Assembly (NCBI RefSeq): GCF_900114285.1
Contig: NZ_FOSN01000006.1
Location: forward strand, 1-64,000
Direction of reading: 5' to 3'
Source of the DNA: Methylocapsa palsarum
GTDB lineage: Bacteria; Pseudomonadota; Alphaproteobacteria; Rhizobiales; Beijerinckiaceae
DNA length: 64,000 nt
Shown here: piece after piece, positions 26,088 through 35,172 of the stretch
Numbering within the stretch: position 1 is the stretch's first letter
Layout of the letters: each line of letters starts with the position of its first letter
Notes under the pieces: model-generated
Told to the model about the DNA's origin: nothing
The model's input: only the letters and a program-made list of their open reading frames with translations
The model's database searches: none
Made by a program: the position numbers and the translations under genes

Positions 26088-26315
26088 TGCCGTCAGCTGA
26101 CCTCCAACGCGCGGGCGCGTCGCCGCCGTAAACTGGTGTCGTCTCGGAATTTGTCACGATCAAGGCGATCTGAATGGACAACTTGCTTCAACTCGCTGGC
26201 GCGACAAGTCGTCCCTTATCAATCCCATGAAAGACCAGTGCTGGCAAACGCTGCTGATCCGTATCTTCTCGAAAGCGAGCCGCCGGGTCCGCGCGACAAT
26301 CGGCTGGGCCTTGGT

Positions 26316-26714
26316 TCAGCGTTCCGATCCTCGGTTGGCGAGGCCAAATTCCGTCCGCATCAAAAAAGCGAGTTCGTCGGCGCGGAACGGCTTTTCCAGA
26401 ACGGGGCGGTCGGCATAGGCCGCCGGGAGTCCGGATCGGCCGTAGCCTGTGGTGAAAATAAAGGGGCAGTTCCGTTCAGCGAGGAGGTCCGCGACCGGGT
26501 CGACCTGCTGCAATCCCAAGCTCACGTCGAGCAGCGCCCCGTCGATGGTTTCGCGGGCGGCCAGTTCCAAAGCCGCGGCGACGTTCGAGGCGCAGCCGGC
26601 GATGGCGAACCCGAGGTCCTGCAACGTGTTCATGATGCTGAGCGCGACAAAAGGATCGTCCTCGACGACGAGTATCCGCCGCTTCGAGTTCACGGTCGCA
26701 TCGACGAGTGTCAT
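26316..26714 (-). CDS. Single-domain response regulator
   Basis: A 132-residue receiver domain with no output domain. RILVVEDDPFVALSI gives the acidic pair, the phosphoacceptor is D63 in GALLDVSLG, threonine lies in FTTGYG and the lysine in LEKPF. No histidine kinase is next to it, so its partner is unknown. Such stand-alone receivers are common in alphaproteobacteria for stress or motility signalling. Confidence 0.9.
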   Translation of the reverse strand: MTLVDATVNSKRRILVVEDDPFVALSIMNTLQDLGFAIAGCASNVAAALELAARETIDGALLDVSLGLQQVDPVADLLAERNCPFIFTTGYGRSGLPAAYADRPVLEKPFRADELAFLMRTEFGLANRGSER

Positions 26715-26817
26715 GTTAGTCTCATATCAGCGCCGCTCCTGTCAGTTGCGGCTTGATTTTTCCAGTCCTGGGTGGATCGTTTTCCAGCCTTGGGCGGTTC
26801 GTTCCGAGGGAAGCGCG

Positions 26818-27201
26818 CTATTTTCTCGGCTTGAAAATGAAACCGACGGCCGCTGCCGTTGCGGTCCAGGCCCAGCCGAGAATCAGGAGCACGCCGCCAG
26901 CCGGCGCGGCGAAAGCGAAGAGTTTCGATCCGTTAAGCGCGCGCACGCTCAGATCGCCACAAAATAGCAGGCTCCCGATCAGGAAGAAGCTGGCGGCGCC
27001 GAGAAACCAGACGCCTGTTTGCGGCGCCGCCACGGAAACGGCGGTGACGGCGATCGCGGCCGCCGCGTGGATCATCAGGAACTCAGCGGCGGTCTGAAGC
27101 TTGGGGTCGGCGACGCCATGCGCCGCCATCGCGGCGAGGATGACCCCGCCGCCACCGGCGAGCCCGGCGAAAAACGTCGTCCCGTAGGCCCATTTGCGCA
27201 T
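26818..27201 (-). CDS. DUF423 membrane protein
   Basis: A 127-residue protein with four hydrophobic helices (around 6-27, 43-60, 65-84 and 96-120). The GGGGVILAAMAAHG region near the N-terminus is typical of DUF423, whose function is unknown. The start at 27201 places the first helix correctly. It stands alone, with the response regulator downstream after about 100 bases. Confidence 0.85.
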   Translation of the reverse strand: MRKWAYGTTFFAGLAGGGGVILAAMAAHGVADPKLQTAAEFLMIHAAAAIAVTAVSVAAPQTGVWFLGAASFFLIGSLLFCGDLSVRALNGSKLFAFAAPAGGVLLILGWAWTATAAAVGFIFKPRK

Positions 27202-27360
27202 CGCATCCCCTTCAAGGTTCTCGCAAGCTGAACCTTTTGATCTTTACAATATATTACCATCGCCAAACATTACCATCGCCACGGATGGTGGTGCATTTAT
27301 GGCGCAGGCCGCGCTGGGTCTGGAAGACTCGGCTAAGCTTGGAAGAAACGTCGATGTTTA

Positions 27361-27421
27361 CAAAAGCTTGAGCATATTCTTTTCGATCGGATTGTTTCAA
27401 TCCGATCGGAATACGCTCTAG
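27361..27421 (+). repeat. Dispersed element, right half only
   Basis: AAAAGCTTGAGCATATTCTT followed by the hairpin GATCGGATTGTTTCAATCC and the end CGCTCTAG. The left arm is absent. It lies 59 bases upstream of mepA. Confidence 0.8.
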
Positions 27422-27479
27422 AGCAGGATTTTCGAAGCCGGGCCAAACCGATTCGGCTGGCCAGATCCGGAGGGAAGCG

Positions 27480-28412
27480 ATGCGTTCACGGGCCGCAGTT
27501 CCGATCGCCGCCGCCGTTGGCCTACTTGCGTTCGCCTCTGGCGCGATCGGGCAGGACAAAGGCACGCTCGCTCCGGCGCCCCTCCCGCCGCTGGCGCATC
27601 CGGACGATCCTTCGACACCCGCGAAGGAATTGTTCGGCCGCCAGTCCGGGCCGGCGCCGTTAGCGGCGCGCACGATCGGCTTCTATTCGCGAGGCTGCCT
27701 CGCCGGAGGGCGGGCGCTTCCGGTCAATGGCCCCGCCTGGGAAGTCATGCGCCTCTCGCGCAACCGCAACTGGGGTCACCCCGCGCTGATCGCCTTTCTG
27801 GAGCGCTTCGCCCGTAAGGTTCCGGCCGTCAGCCATTGGCCGGGCATCCTCGTTGGCGACCTGTCCCAGCCGCGAGGCGGCCCGATGCTCACCGGGCACG
27901 CCTCCCATCAGATCGGCCTCGACGCAGACATCTGGCTGACGCCCATGCCCGCCAGGGAACTGACCCTGGCGGAACGCGAGGACATGTCCGCCGTGAACGT
28001 CGTCCGCGCCGATCGGCTCGACGTCGACCCGGCGCGCTGGACCCCGGACCATCTCGCGGTCATCAAAGCCGCCGCGCAGGATCCAGGGGTGCAGCGGATT
28101 TTCGTCAACGCGGCCATCAAGAAAGCCATTTGTCGGGACGCGGCCGGCGATCGCTCATGGCTGACCAAGGTGCGGCCCTATTATGGGCACGACTATCATT
28201 TTCACATTCGCATGGCGTGTCCCGCGGGGGAGGAAGCGTGCCGCGACCAGGACCCCGCGCCGCCCGGCGAAGGCTGCGACGCCTCCCTCGCCCATTGGTT
28301 TTCGGATGCGGTCCTGCATCCCAAACCGCCGAAAACCCCGGTGATTCCAAAGCCGCCCATCACCATGGCGCAAATGCCGACGGAGTGTAAAAATATCCTA
28401 ACGGCGCGCTGA
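27480..28412 (+). CDS. mepA: Penicillin-insensitive murein endopeptidase MepA
   Basis: LAS-type zinc peptidase that cuts D-Ala-meso-DAP cross-links in the periplasm. The 310-residue protein has a signal peptide (about 1-24), then LTGHASHQIGLDADIW with zinc ligands H143 and D150, and YYGHDYHFHIRM with the third ligand. Cysteine pairs in the C-terminal part (CPAGEEACRD, GEGCDAS) fit the disulfides of the family. ATG 27480 follows AGGGAAG with suitable spacing. Confidence 0.94.
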   Translation: MRSRAAVPIAAAVGLLAFASGAIGQDKGTLAPAPLPPLAHPDDPSTPAKELFGRQSGPAPLAARTIGFYSRGCLAGGRALPVNGPAWEVMRLSRNRNWGHPALIAFLERFARKVPAVSHWPGILVGDLSQPRGGPMLTGHASHQIGLDADIWLTPMPARELTLAEREDMSAVNVVRADRLDVDPARWTPDHLAVIKAAAQDPGVQRIFVNAAIKKAICRDAAGDRSWLTKVRPYYGHDYHFHIRMACPAGEEACRDQDPAPPGEGCDASLAHWFSDAVLHPKPPKTPVIPKPPITMAQMPTECKNILTAR

Positions 28413-28419
28413 GGATCAG

Positions 28420-28680
28420 TTATTTGACGTCGGAGTTTTGCTCGATATTGGACGCCGTCACGGCGGCTGACTTAACCCTGACGTGATGAAGTCTGGTCTT
28501 GTGGCGGAGCGCCACGCTTCGTCCCATCACGATCGGGCCCTGAACAACGGGGCTTGCGGCGGAAGCGTTCTGAACGGGATTCACTGCGCCTTCAGCGGCC
28601 GCGGGCGAGGCGCCGGCGAGAGCCAGGGCCGACGCTAAAACCAACAGGCCTGCTGAAAAGGGGGCGGTTCTTTTTTTCAT
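28420..28680 (-). CDS. Small secreted hypothetical protein
   Basis: An 86-residue frame with a clear signal peptide (KKR then a hydrophobic core to about residue 28, ending ASPAAA) and a mature region of about 58 residues containing a basic His/Arg segment (LRHKTRLHHVRVK). I recognise no family. It converges on mepA with seven bases between the stops. The real-gene case rests on the signal peptide and on the start position. Confidence 0.6.
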   Translation of the reverse strand: MKKRTAPFSAGLLVLASALALAGASPAAAEGAVNPVQNASAASPVVQGPIVMGRSVALRHKTRLHHVRVKSAAVTASNIEQNSDVK

Positions 28681-29118
28681 CGACGCGAAACTCCAGAATG
28701 AACCGCCACGCGCCGGCCGACGCCGGCATGAGAATAATTGGCGGCACTTAAATTTTCGGTTGAACTGCCTGATGGCGGGCTTCGCGACTCAGGCGGTAGA
28801 TTGATTTTCGATCAGCGCGGAGGGTGCTTTTGACTCTGGAGCGATTTCTGATCGATCGCATGACTTCATGCGATCGGAAAGCGCTCTAGCGGAAGAACTT
28901 AACCCCTAAACAACAAGGTTTAATGATCCTTTCGCCGATCAAAGTAATGATAGGAATGAATGAGACGTTCGAGTTTTGTTAAAAACGAGAATATTAAAAA
29001 TTTTGAGAGGCGCGCTGTGCGCCCAGTCACAGCTTAACAGTCACAGCTAAAAAATCACACTTCGCCCAGTTTGGGCCGGCGCAATCCGTCCGGCGGGCGC
29101 GGGAAATATCCTTCCTCC
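28681..29118. other. 438-base gene-free stretch, AT-rich, with a half element
   Basis: It contains the left half of the dispersed element (28826-28889), then an AT-rich segment (28900-29000) and GGCGCGCTGTGCGCC at about 29008-29022, a short hairpin. CACAGCTTAACAGTCACAGC holds a repeated CACAGC. It separates divergent-side promoter sequence of the small secreted gene from the end of msrA. No open frame with coding character is seen. Confidence 0.5.
28826..28889 (-). repeat. Dispersed element, left half only (inverted)
   Basis: On the minus strand it reads CTAGAGCGCTTTCCGATCGC, the palindromic arm around ATGAAGTCATGC, then ATCAGAAATCGCTCCAGAGT. The second hairpin is missing. Confidence 0.82.
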
Positions 29119-29772
29119 TTAATTCGTTGAAATTCCGATTGGGCATGAAACTCCCGTCCCGCCCAAACCGCAATAGCCGCTCGGATTTTTTGCGAGATAT
29201 TGTTGATGATAACCCTCGGCATAGTAAAATTCCGGCCGGTCAAGGATTTCCGTGGTGACCGGATCAAAGCCGCGGGCCGCGAGCGCCTGCCCGAAAGCCG
29301 CCTTGCTCGCTTCGGCGGCGCGCCGCTGTTTGTCGCTTTCGACATAAATGCCGGAGCGATATTGCGTGCCGATGTCGTTTCCTTGACGCATGCCCTGGGT
29401 CGGATCGTGACTCTCCCAGAATGTCTTGAGCAGCGTTTCATAGGAGATTTTTTTCGGGTCGAAGGCCACGAGCACAACCTCGTTATGGCCGGTGCGTCCG
29501 GAGCACACTTCTTCGTAAGTCGGATTTGGCGTATGGCCTCCCGCATATCCGACGGCCGTCGCGTAGATTCCGTCGCCGAGTTCCCAGAATTTCCGCTCCG
29601 CCCCCCAAAAGCAGCCGAGACCGAACAAAGCTGTCTCAATCCCTTTGGGAAAAGGCAGCGCGATCGGGTGGCGCGTCACAAAATGACTGTCCTGAACCGG
29701 CATGGGAATCGTTCGTCCGGGCAAGGCTTCCTGCGCCGAGGGCAGGGTCAACGGCTTGCGAAATGTGAACAT
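29119..29772 (-). CDS. msrA: Peptide methionine sulfoxide reductase MsrA
   Basis: Reduces methionine-S-sulfoxide in proteins. The 217-residue protein has the catalytic [14 protein letters not shown] with C54, then [48 protein letters not shown] and the C-terminal [12 protein letters not shown] with a recycling cysteine. Its length and order of motifs are those of the proteobacterial type. Confidence 0.96.
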   Translation of the reverse strand: MFTFRKPLTLPSAQEALPGRTIPMPVQDSHFVTRHPIALPFPKGIETALFGLGCFWGAERKFWELGDGIYATAVGYAGGHTPNPTYEEVCSGRTGHNEVVLVAFDPKKISYETLLKTFWESHDPTQGMRQGNDIGTQYRSGIYVESDKQRRAAEASKAAFGQALAARGFDPVTTEILDRPEFYYAEGYHQQYLAKNPSGYCGLGGTGVSCPIGISTN

Positions 29773-29879
29773 GACGCCGTTCCCGTGGATAACATGTTGA
29801 TCTTAGTGAAATGTAAGCTTCGCCTTGTCGCATCGCAATGGCGCCGGCTCTCAAAACTTCGGCGAAATCGCCGCGGGCT

Positions 29880-30200
29880 TCACCGGCTTGAATAGCCGAA
29901 TTCCGGCGGCGCCTCGCGGCCGAGCCGGAACAGGACGAGAGCGATGAGGCCGATCGCGAGCCAAACCGGGATATGGGGCAGCGTCGCCAGAACGGGGTCG
30001 AACACGAACGCCGGAAGATGCTTTTCGACGGCGCTGTAAAGCGCGGCGGTCTTGATCGGCGCAAGGGCCGTCGCCGCCTGGTCGAGCGGCGTCACGATCA
30101 GCCTTCCAGCCGAAAATGATGTCGCGCCGTCGACGATCAGCGCGGCGAAAGCGATCGCTGAAAGAACGAGAGCGGCAAAACGCGCTAATAATCTGAACAT
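29880..30200 (-). CDS. Conserved small membrane protein
   Basis: A 106-residue protein with two hydrophobic helices (about 5-28 and 74-93) joined by a soluble segment (LIVTPLDQAATAL, FVFDPVLATLPHIP) and a C-terminus GREAPPEFGYSSR. I recall similar short two-helix proteins in Rhizobiales, some of them labelled PetM-like, but that label is doubtful. Function unknown. It lies upstream of msrA on the same strand with a 107-base gap. Confidence 0.7.
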   Translation of the reverse strand: MFRLLARFAALVLSAIAFAALIVDGATSFSAGRLIVTPLDQAATALAPIKTAALYSAVEKHLPAFVFDPVLATLPHIPVWLAIGLIALVLFRLGREAPPEFGYSSR

Positions 30201-30535
30201 TTTCGCTCTTGGGTCAATTTGGCAGGCGCCTTGGCTGCGCCGATTATCGCGGATGAAGGACGAAGATCGAGGTATAGGGACGATTCCCCGGGGCGCAACC
30301 TGCGATCCTGTGATTCATCCCGAGGGTTATTATCTCTGGCGAAAGCCTTTTTGCCTCATAGCCCCGGCCATCTTGGCATTGCGTTTGGGAGGGCCCGCAC
30401 TTATACAATAGGCAGTTCCCTTCATGAATGACGATTTTAGCCTCGCTCGCGAGTGGCCGCGCCATGCCGGTACGTGACGGCGCACCCGCCCAGGGCGCGC
30501 TCTTTTTAAATCCGAGCGCACAGGAGAAATAGAAG
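30201..30535. other. 335-base divergent promoter region
   Basis: It separates the small membrane gene (minus) from trcR (plus). It contains no coding frame of note. GGAGAA at 30522-30527 is the likely trcR ribosome binding site. A T-run (CTCTTTTTAAA) at about 30499 follows a GC-rich stretch, but I cannot form a convincing hairpin. Confidence 0.5.
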
Positions 30536-31252
30536 ATGAGCAATGCGCCGCTGATGCCAAAAGCCACCGCCGTTTGGCTGGTGGAGAACACCTCGCTCAC
30601 GTTTGAGCAGATCGCCAATTTCTGCAAACTTCACCCTCTCGAAGTCAAGGGAATCGCGGACGGCGAAGTCGCGGCGGGCATCAAAGGTCATGATCCGATC
30701 ACGTCCGGGCAATTGACGCGCGAAGAAATCGCCGCGGCTGAAAAGACCCCGAGCCGTCAGCTTCAGCTGGCGGTGTCCAAGGTTCATCTTCCCGAGCCGA
30801 GCCGCAAGCGCGGCGCGCGATATACGCCGCTGTCGCGCCGGCAGGACCGCCCCAACGCCATTCTCTGGCTGGTGCGCAATCATCCCGAACTGAAGGACGC
30901 GCAGATCATGCGTCTCGCCGGGACCACCAAGACGACGCTTCAGGCCATCAGGAACCGGACGCACTGGAATTCGGCCGCCCTGACGCCGGCGGATCCCGTC
31001 ACGCTTGGGCTTTGTTCGCAGATGGACCTTGATTTCGAGGTCAATCGCGCCGCCAAGGATCGTCCTCCGGTCGAGGAAAATCAGGGCCAGACGCTGGTCT
31101 CGGCCGAAGTGACGACGCGCGCGCGGGCCGATGAACCGAGAACCGAGGCCGAAGTCTTTGGCAGCGCTTCGGCGCCCGCCGAGGATCACGAGTCCGACAT
31201 CGATCTCGATTCGGTTTTCTCCAAATTGAAAGACTTACAAATCAAGGAATAA
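30536..31252 (+). CDS. trcR: Cell-cycle transcriptional regulator TrcR (DUF1013)
   Basis: A 238-residue alphaproteobacterial protein. The first 170 residues match the DUF1013 pattern: LMPKATAVWLVENTSLTFEQ, FCKLHPLEVKGIADGE, NAILWLVRNHPELKDAQIMR and LAGTTKTTLQAIRNRTHWN, which resembles two helix-turn-helix units. In Caulobacter this family is tied to cell-cycle transcription. The C-terminal 65 residues are acidic and variable. A good ribosome binding site precedes ATG 30536. Useful as a lineage marker. Confidence 0.92.
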   Translation: MSNAPLMPKATAVWLVENTSLTFEQIANFCKLHPLEVKGIADGEVAAGIKGHDPITSGQLTREEIAAAEKTPSRQLQLAVSKVHLPEPSRKRGARYTPLSRRQDRPNAILWLVRNHPELKDAQIMRLAGTTKTTLQAIRNRTHWNSAALTPADPVTLGLCSQMDLDFEVNRAAKDRPPVEENQGQTLVSAEVTTRARADEPRTEAEVFGSASAPAEDHESDIDLDSVFSKLKDLQIKE

Positions 31253-31414
31253 AACAAAGATCTGCAAAACAAGGAATAAAATTGAGAGTCCGGTTGTGAT
31301 GTTTCGATGAAAAGAGCGCTCCTCAAGCTTCGCCCCATGATCTGGCGTTAGATTGGCGCGAATCGGCGAGGCGCCGTTCCGCGTCTGCGCCGAACCAACG
31401 CGCTGGAGAACATC

Positions 31415-31762
31415 ATGACGATACGAGGACTTGGCGCGAGCGGCGCCTTTTTCTTCTGGTTGCTTGCGGCCGCGCCCCTTCCGGCCGCCCTGGCGGCCGA
31501 TCTCGGTCCAGGTCCATATCCGGGTCCATATCCAGGCCCGGGCGGCGGAGGCTCTCCTGGAGGCGATCGAGGTTATGCCTATGCGCCGCCGCGGGTTTAT
31601 GACGCGGTCGACGCGAGATGCCGGATCGTTCCCAATCCGCAGCTGGATCTTGTCGGCGACACCGCGCGGTTCCGCCCGACGGCGGTCTGCCTCTCGCGCG
31701 GGCTTTACGCGGATTCGCTGGGCTTTCCTCAGGCCCCGGTTCTCTACGGGCCGCTGCGATAA
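31415..31762 (+). CDS. Small secreted Gly/Pro-rich hypothetical protein
   Basis: A 115-residue protein with a signal peptide (about 1-28, ending PAALAA), a low-complexity PGPYPGPYPGPGGGGSPGG segment encoded by short tandem repeats at about 31508-31545, then a globular tail with two cysteines (DARCRIVPN, TAVCLSRGLY). I do not recognise the tail by name, though short secreted proteins of this shape are common in Rhizobiales. It follows trcR after 162 bases. Confidence 0.7.
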   Translation: MTIRGLGASGAFFFWLLAAAPLPAALAADLGPGPYPGPYPGPGGGGSPGGDRGYAYAPPRVYDAVDARCRIVPNPQLDLVGDTARFRPTAVCLSRGLYADSLGFPQAPVLYGPLR

Positions 31763-32132
31763 ACGCGGGCGTCGGCGTCAAAAAGCCGCTGTCTAGTACG
31801 TTTGGGTCACGCGCCGGAGCGAGGGTTCGGATACAAACCATGTCGCGGATGCTTGATGCCTTCGCGACTTTCGGACAGTTCCGCATCTGTTATCGCCCAT
31901 CAGGTGGAACAAGAGCTGTTACCGAACCGGCCGTCCCGCCCCCCGTATGGGACGGCCGGACCTTTCTTCCGGGCGGCGTCTTCGCGGCTTCTTCGCGCCT
32001 GCGTTGGGGAGGGTTTCGGATCGCTCCTTAAGCGCGGTCCATGTCCTCGCGCCCGCGGCGCGTAGAAACGCCTCATCGCGCCCGTTGGCGCAAAACCGCC
32101 AAATCCAGCAAATCCCGGCCCTAAGCGCCAGC
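31763..32132. other. 370-base gap between convergent genes
   Basis: It lies between the ends of the secreted hypothetical gene and the DUF2244 gene. The only structure I can support is the strong hairpin at 31927-31959. The remaining sequence has open frames, but with arginine/serine-rich translations typical of non-coding high-GC DNA. Confidence 0.55.
31927..31959. terminator. Terminator-like hairpin between convergent genes
   Basis: An 11-base perfect stem, CCGGCCGTCCC (31927-31937) paired with GGGACGGCCGG (31949-31959), around an 11-base loop, followed on the plus strand by ACCTTTCTTCC. The T-run is poor, but the position between two convergent genes fits a transcription end point. Confidence 0.55.
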
Positions 32133-32645
32133 TCAGGAAAAGCGCGGCCCGCGCCGCGCTTCGGCGAGCGCCCGGGTCAGGGCCGACGCGAAATCGGCCT
32201 TTTCTCCAGGTCCGAGAAACGAGCCAATTTCGACGCTCTTTCCACGGGTGACAAGCGCCAGCCGCAGCGTGCCGAATTCCTCGTCGTCCTCGCGTTCGAG
32301 GCGCACCCAGGCGGGGTTGAACCGCCATTCCGCCCGCCTGCCGCTGGCGCTGACCTTGGCGAACAGCAGTTCGAAAGGGGTCACGTGAACGTCTTCATAG
32401 GCGCGGGCGGCTTTGAAATTCGCGCGGAACGCGAAATAAAAAATCGCCACGTCGAGCCCCATGAACCCCGCGACCGGCCAGGCGCCCATGATGACGAAGG
32501 GGAGGCACGAAATCAGGCTGGCGCCGGAAAAGACCATGAAAAGCAGCCGGAAATTGCTCTGCGTCAGCGACCGGTGCGGCGTCAGGCGCGCCGCGAATAA
32601 TTTGCGGTCTTCAATCCCGACCGACGATGGCGCTTCGCAAGCCAA
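32133..32645 (-). CDS. DUF2244 membrane protein, TTG start
   Basis: A 170-residue protein. LFAARLTPHRSLTQSNFRLL precedes two membrane helices (LLFMVFSGASLISCLPFVIM, GFMGLDVAIFYFAFRANF), and the C-terminal half has VTPFELLFAKVSA, WVRLERE and IGSFLGPGEKADFA, the DUF2244 pattern. No ATG fits: the nearest upstream in-frame starts are TTG 32645, preceded by AGAGGA nine bases upstream, and GTG 32693. TTG 32645 gives the usual family length and leaves 66 bases to divergent nth. Function unknown. Confidence 0.8.
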   Translation of the reverse strand: MACEAPSSVGIEDRKLFAARLTPHRSLTQSNFRLLFMVFSGASLISCLPFVIMGAWPVAGFMGLDVAIFYFAFRANFKAARAYEDVHVTPFELLFAKVSASGRRAEWRFNPAWVRLEREDDEEFGTLRLALVTRGKSVEIGSFLGPGEKADFASALTRALAEARRGPRFS

Positions 32646-32711
32646 GACTCCGGATCCTCTTTCGCGCCTGCATTGAATTGATAAACGTTCCACTGAATTT
32701 ATAAACGACAA

Positions 32712-33488
32712 ATGGTTCAAAAAAATCCATCCAACAAGGCGCGCTCCAGGAAAGTTTCCGGGCGCGCGCTCACGCCGCCTGAAGCTGTCCTGAAGCCGTC
32801 CGGCCGCCCTCAAACCAGGTCGGCGTCGAAACCGGGGGCAGGGAGCCTCAAGGCGCCCAGCCCCGCGCGGATCAAGGAAATCTTCCGCCGTTTCGAGGCC
32901 GCCGATCCGCATCCGAAGGGCGAACTGGATTATTCCAACGCGTTCACGCTGCTCGTCGCCGTGGTTCTGTCCGCTCAAGCCACCGACAAAGGCGTCAACA
33001 AGGCGACGCGGGCTTTGTTCGCCGCGGCGGATTCAGCGCCGAAAATGATGGCGCTCGGCGAGGACAAGGTGCGCGAGTTCGTGAAAACCATTGGTCTGTT
33101 TCGCACCAAGGCGAAGCATGTGATCGCCTTGTCGCGGGAGCTTATCGAAAAATTCGGCGGCGACGTGCCGTCCTCGCGCGAGGCCCTCGAGACGCTTCCG
33201 GGGGTTGGCCGCAAGACCGCGAATGTGGTCATGAACATCGCGTTCGGCGCGCCGACGATCGCCGTCGACACCCATATATTCCGGGTTTCGAACCGCATTC
33301 CGCTGGCGCGCGGCAAAACGCCGATCGAAGTCGAGCGCGGCCTCGAAAGCATTGTGCCGGAAGCCTACCGGCTGCACGCCCATCATTGGCTCATTCTTCA
33401 TGGGCGTTATGTCTGCAAGGCGCGGCGACCCGAATGCGAACGGTGCATCATCGCAGACCTTTGCGAGTCGGCGGAAAAGCGCGTGTGA
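32712..33488 (+). CDS. nth: Endonuclease III
   Basis: DNA glycosylase/AP lyase for oxidised pyrimidines. The 258-residue protein has a basic N-terminal extension of about 50 residues, then NAFTLLVAVVLSAQATDKGV, the helix-hairpin-helix LPGVGRKTANVV with the catalytic lysine, VDTHIFRVSNR with the catalytic aspartate, and the 4Fe-4S cluster CKARRPECERC...C (C-x6-C-x2-C-x5-C) at the C-terminus. It is divergent from the DUF2244 gene. Confidence 0.96.
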   Translation: MVQKNPSNKARSRKVSGRALTPPEAVLKPSGRPQTRSASKPGAGSLKAPSPARIKEIFRRFEAADPHPKGELDYSNAFTLLVAVVLSAQATDKGVNKATRALFAAADSAPKMMALGEDKVREFVKTIGLFRTKAKHVIALSRELIEKFGGDVPSSREALETLPGVGRKTANVVMNIAFGAPTIAVDTHIFRVSNRIPLARGKTPIEVERGLESIVPEAYRLHAHHWLILHGRYVCKARRPECERCIIADLCESAEKRV

Positions 33489-34250
33489 TCATTTTTGCTT
33501 CAACAGTTCCGAGAGCCAGTCGAAGCCGCGATCGACGCAGATGGCAAGCAGCGCGGCGATGATCCCGCCCTCGACGACATAGGCGGGATTGGCCGCCGAG
33601 AGCCCTTCAAGGATCGGCGAGCCAAGCGACAAAGCGCCGGCGCTCGACGCAATCGTCGCGGTTCCGATGTTGATGATCACGGCGGTGCGCAGGCCGGCCA
33701 GGATGAAGGGCGCCGCCAGCGGCAGTTCGATCCGCCACAACAGTTCAAAGGGAGAAAATCCAATCCCCCGCGCGGCGTCGCGGGCGCTGGCGGGCACGCC
33801 GTCGAGGCCCGTGATCGAGCCCTCCAGAACGGGAAGCGCCGCGTAGAGGGCGAGCGCGGCGAGCGCCGGCGGCGCGCCGTAGCCAAGGGCAGGAATCGCC
33901 AGCGCGAGAACGGCGACCGGGGGAAAGGTCTGGCCGATCGCGGCCATGGCCCTGACGACGGGCGCGAATTCACGCCCGGACTCGCGTGTCGCGAAGACGC
34001 CGAGGCCGATCCCCGCCGCCGCCGCGGCAAGGCTCGATAATGCGACCAGCTGGCAATGCGCGAGGGTGAGTTCGAGAAACGTCGCGCGCGAATAAATGAG
34101 ATGGCGGTCGTCCGGAAACAGCGCGTGAAACAGGATTCCGGCCGACGGCATGAGGAAAATGGCGGCGACGAGAAGGAGGAAGAGCCACAGGCCTGGGCGG
34201 CGGGCGAACCGGCCGGCGGCGGACAATGCGGCGGCCGCGTCAGGTCGCAT
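33489..34250 (-). CDS. yehW: Osmoprotectant ABC permease, YehW-type
   Basis: A 253-residue permease with about six membrane helices and the EAA-type loop (ARDAARGIGFSPFELLWRIE). It is the last of four genes in the order of E. coli yehZYXW. Its start overlaps the end of the ATPase gene by 11 bases, which argues for coupled translation. The transporter probably imports glycine betaine or a similar compatible solute. Confidence 0.87.
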   Translation of the reverse strand: MRPDAAAALSAAGRFARRPGLWLFLLLVAAIFLMPSAGILFHALFPDDRHLIYSRATFLELTLAHCQLVALSSLAAAAAGIGLGVFATRESGREFAPVVRAMAAIGQTFPPVAVLALAIPALGYGAPPALAALALYAALPVLEGSITGLDGVPASARDAARGIGFSPFELLWRIELPLAAPFILAGLRTAVIINIGTATIASSAGALSLGSPILEGLSAANPAYVVEGGIIAALLAICVDRGFDWLSELLKQK

Positions 34251-35172
34251 CTTGACCTTTGATGATGTCGGCGATGTCGATTTCGCTGATTTTGCCGCCG
34301 CCCCCGTCCGTCACCGACAGGCGCGAGCAACGGCGCTCGATCATAAGAGCGAGAGCGTCCCTGAGGCTCGCGTCGGCGCCGATGGTTTCGGGCGCCCGCG
34401 GCCTCCCCCGCATTCGATCCCGGACGGCGACGAAATCGAGAAGCCGGAGCCCCATCGCCTCGCGGCCGAAAAACTCCCGGACGAACTCATCCTCCGGACG
34501 GTTGAGAAGGTCGCGCGGCGCAGCCGTCTGAACCAGCCGGCCGTCCTTCATCACCGCGATATGCGTCGCCAGCCGCAAGGCCTCGTCCATGTCATGCGTG
34601 ACAAAGACGAAGGTCTTGCCGGTTTCCGCGTGCAGCCGTCGCATCTCGTCCTGCAGACTCGCCCGGCTGACAGGGTCGAGCGCGGCGAAAGGCTCGTCCA
34701 TCAGGACGATGTCGGGGTCGGCGGCGAGGGCGCGCGCAACGCCCGCGCGCTGCTGCTGGCCGCCCGACAATTGATGCGGATAACGGCGCAGCAGCTCCCG
34801 GTCGATCTGCAACAGCGCGGCGATCTCCTCGACCCGGGCCGCGAGCGTTTCGCGGCTCCAGCCGAGGAGACGCGGAACGGCGCCGATGTTCTTTTCGATC
34901 GTCCAGTGAGGAAAAAGGCCGACGGACTGGATCACGTAGCCGATTCCGCGCCGCAGCCGCACCGGGTCCATGGCGCGGATGTCCTCGCCGCGCAATTCGA
35001 TCGCGCCCCGGTCGCAGGCGATCATCGCATTGATCATGCGCAGCACGGTCGATTTTCCGCACCCGGACGGCCCAATCAGGACGAAAAAGGCTCCGCGCCC
35101 GATGCTCAGGGAAAGATCAACGACCGCAGGGGCGGCGCCGAACGCTTTGCTGACGCCGCGCAGTTCGATCAC
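34240..35172 (-). CDS. yehX: Osmoprotectant ABC ATPase, YehX/OpuCA-type
   Basis: A 310-residue ATPase: Walker A GPSGCGKST at 34-42, Q-loop VIQSVGLFPHWT, signature LSGGQQQRAG, Walker B DIVLMDEPFAALD and switch histidine VTHDMDEA. A C-terminal regulatory region of about 65 residues (DFVAVRDRM, ASLRDALALMIERRCSRLSV) resembles a CBS domain, as in OpuCA. The start is GTG 35172, with GGAGGGG just upstream and a GTGA overlap with the preceding permease stop; the longer open frame upstream has arginine-rich, non-family sequence. Confidence 0.9.
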   Translation of the reverse strand: MIELRGVSKAFGAAPAVVDLSLSIGRGAFFVLIGPSGCGKSTVLRMINAMIACDRGAIELRGEDIRAMDPVRLRRGIGYVIQSVGLFPHWTIEKNIGAVPRLLGWSRETLAARVEEIAALLQIDRELLRRYPHQLSGGQQQRAGVARALAADPDIVLMDEPFAALDPVSRASLQDEMRRLHAETGKTFVFVTHDMDEALRLATHIAVMKDGRLVQTAAPRDLLNRPEDEFVREFFGREAMGLRLLDFVAVRDRMRGRPRAPETIGADASLRDALALMIERRCSRLSVTDGGGGKISEIDIADIIKGQDAT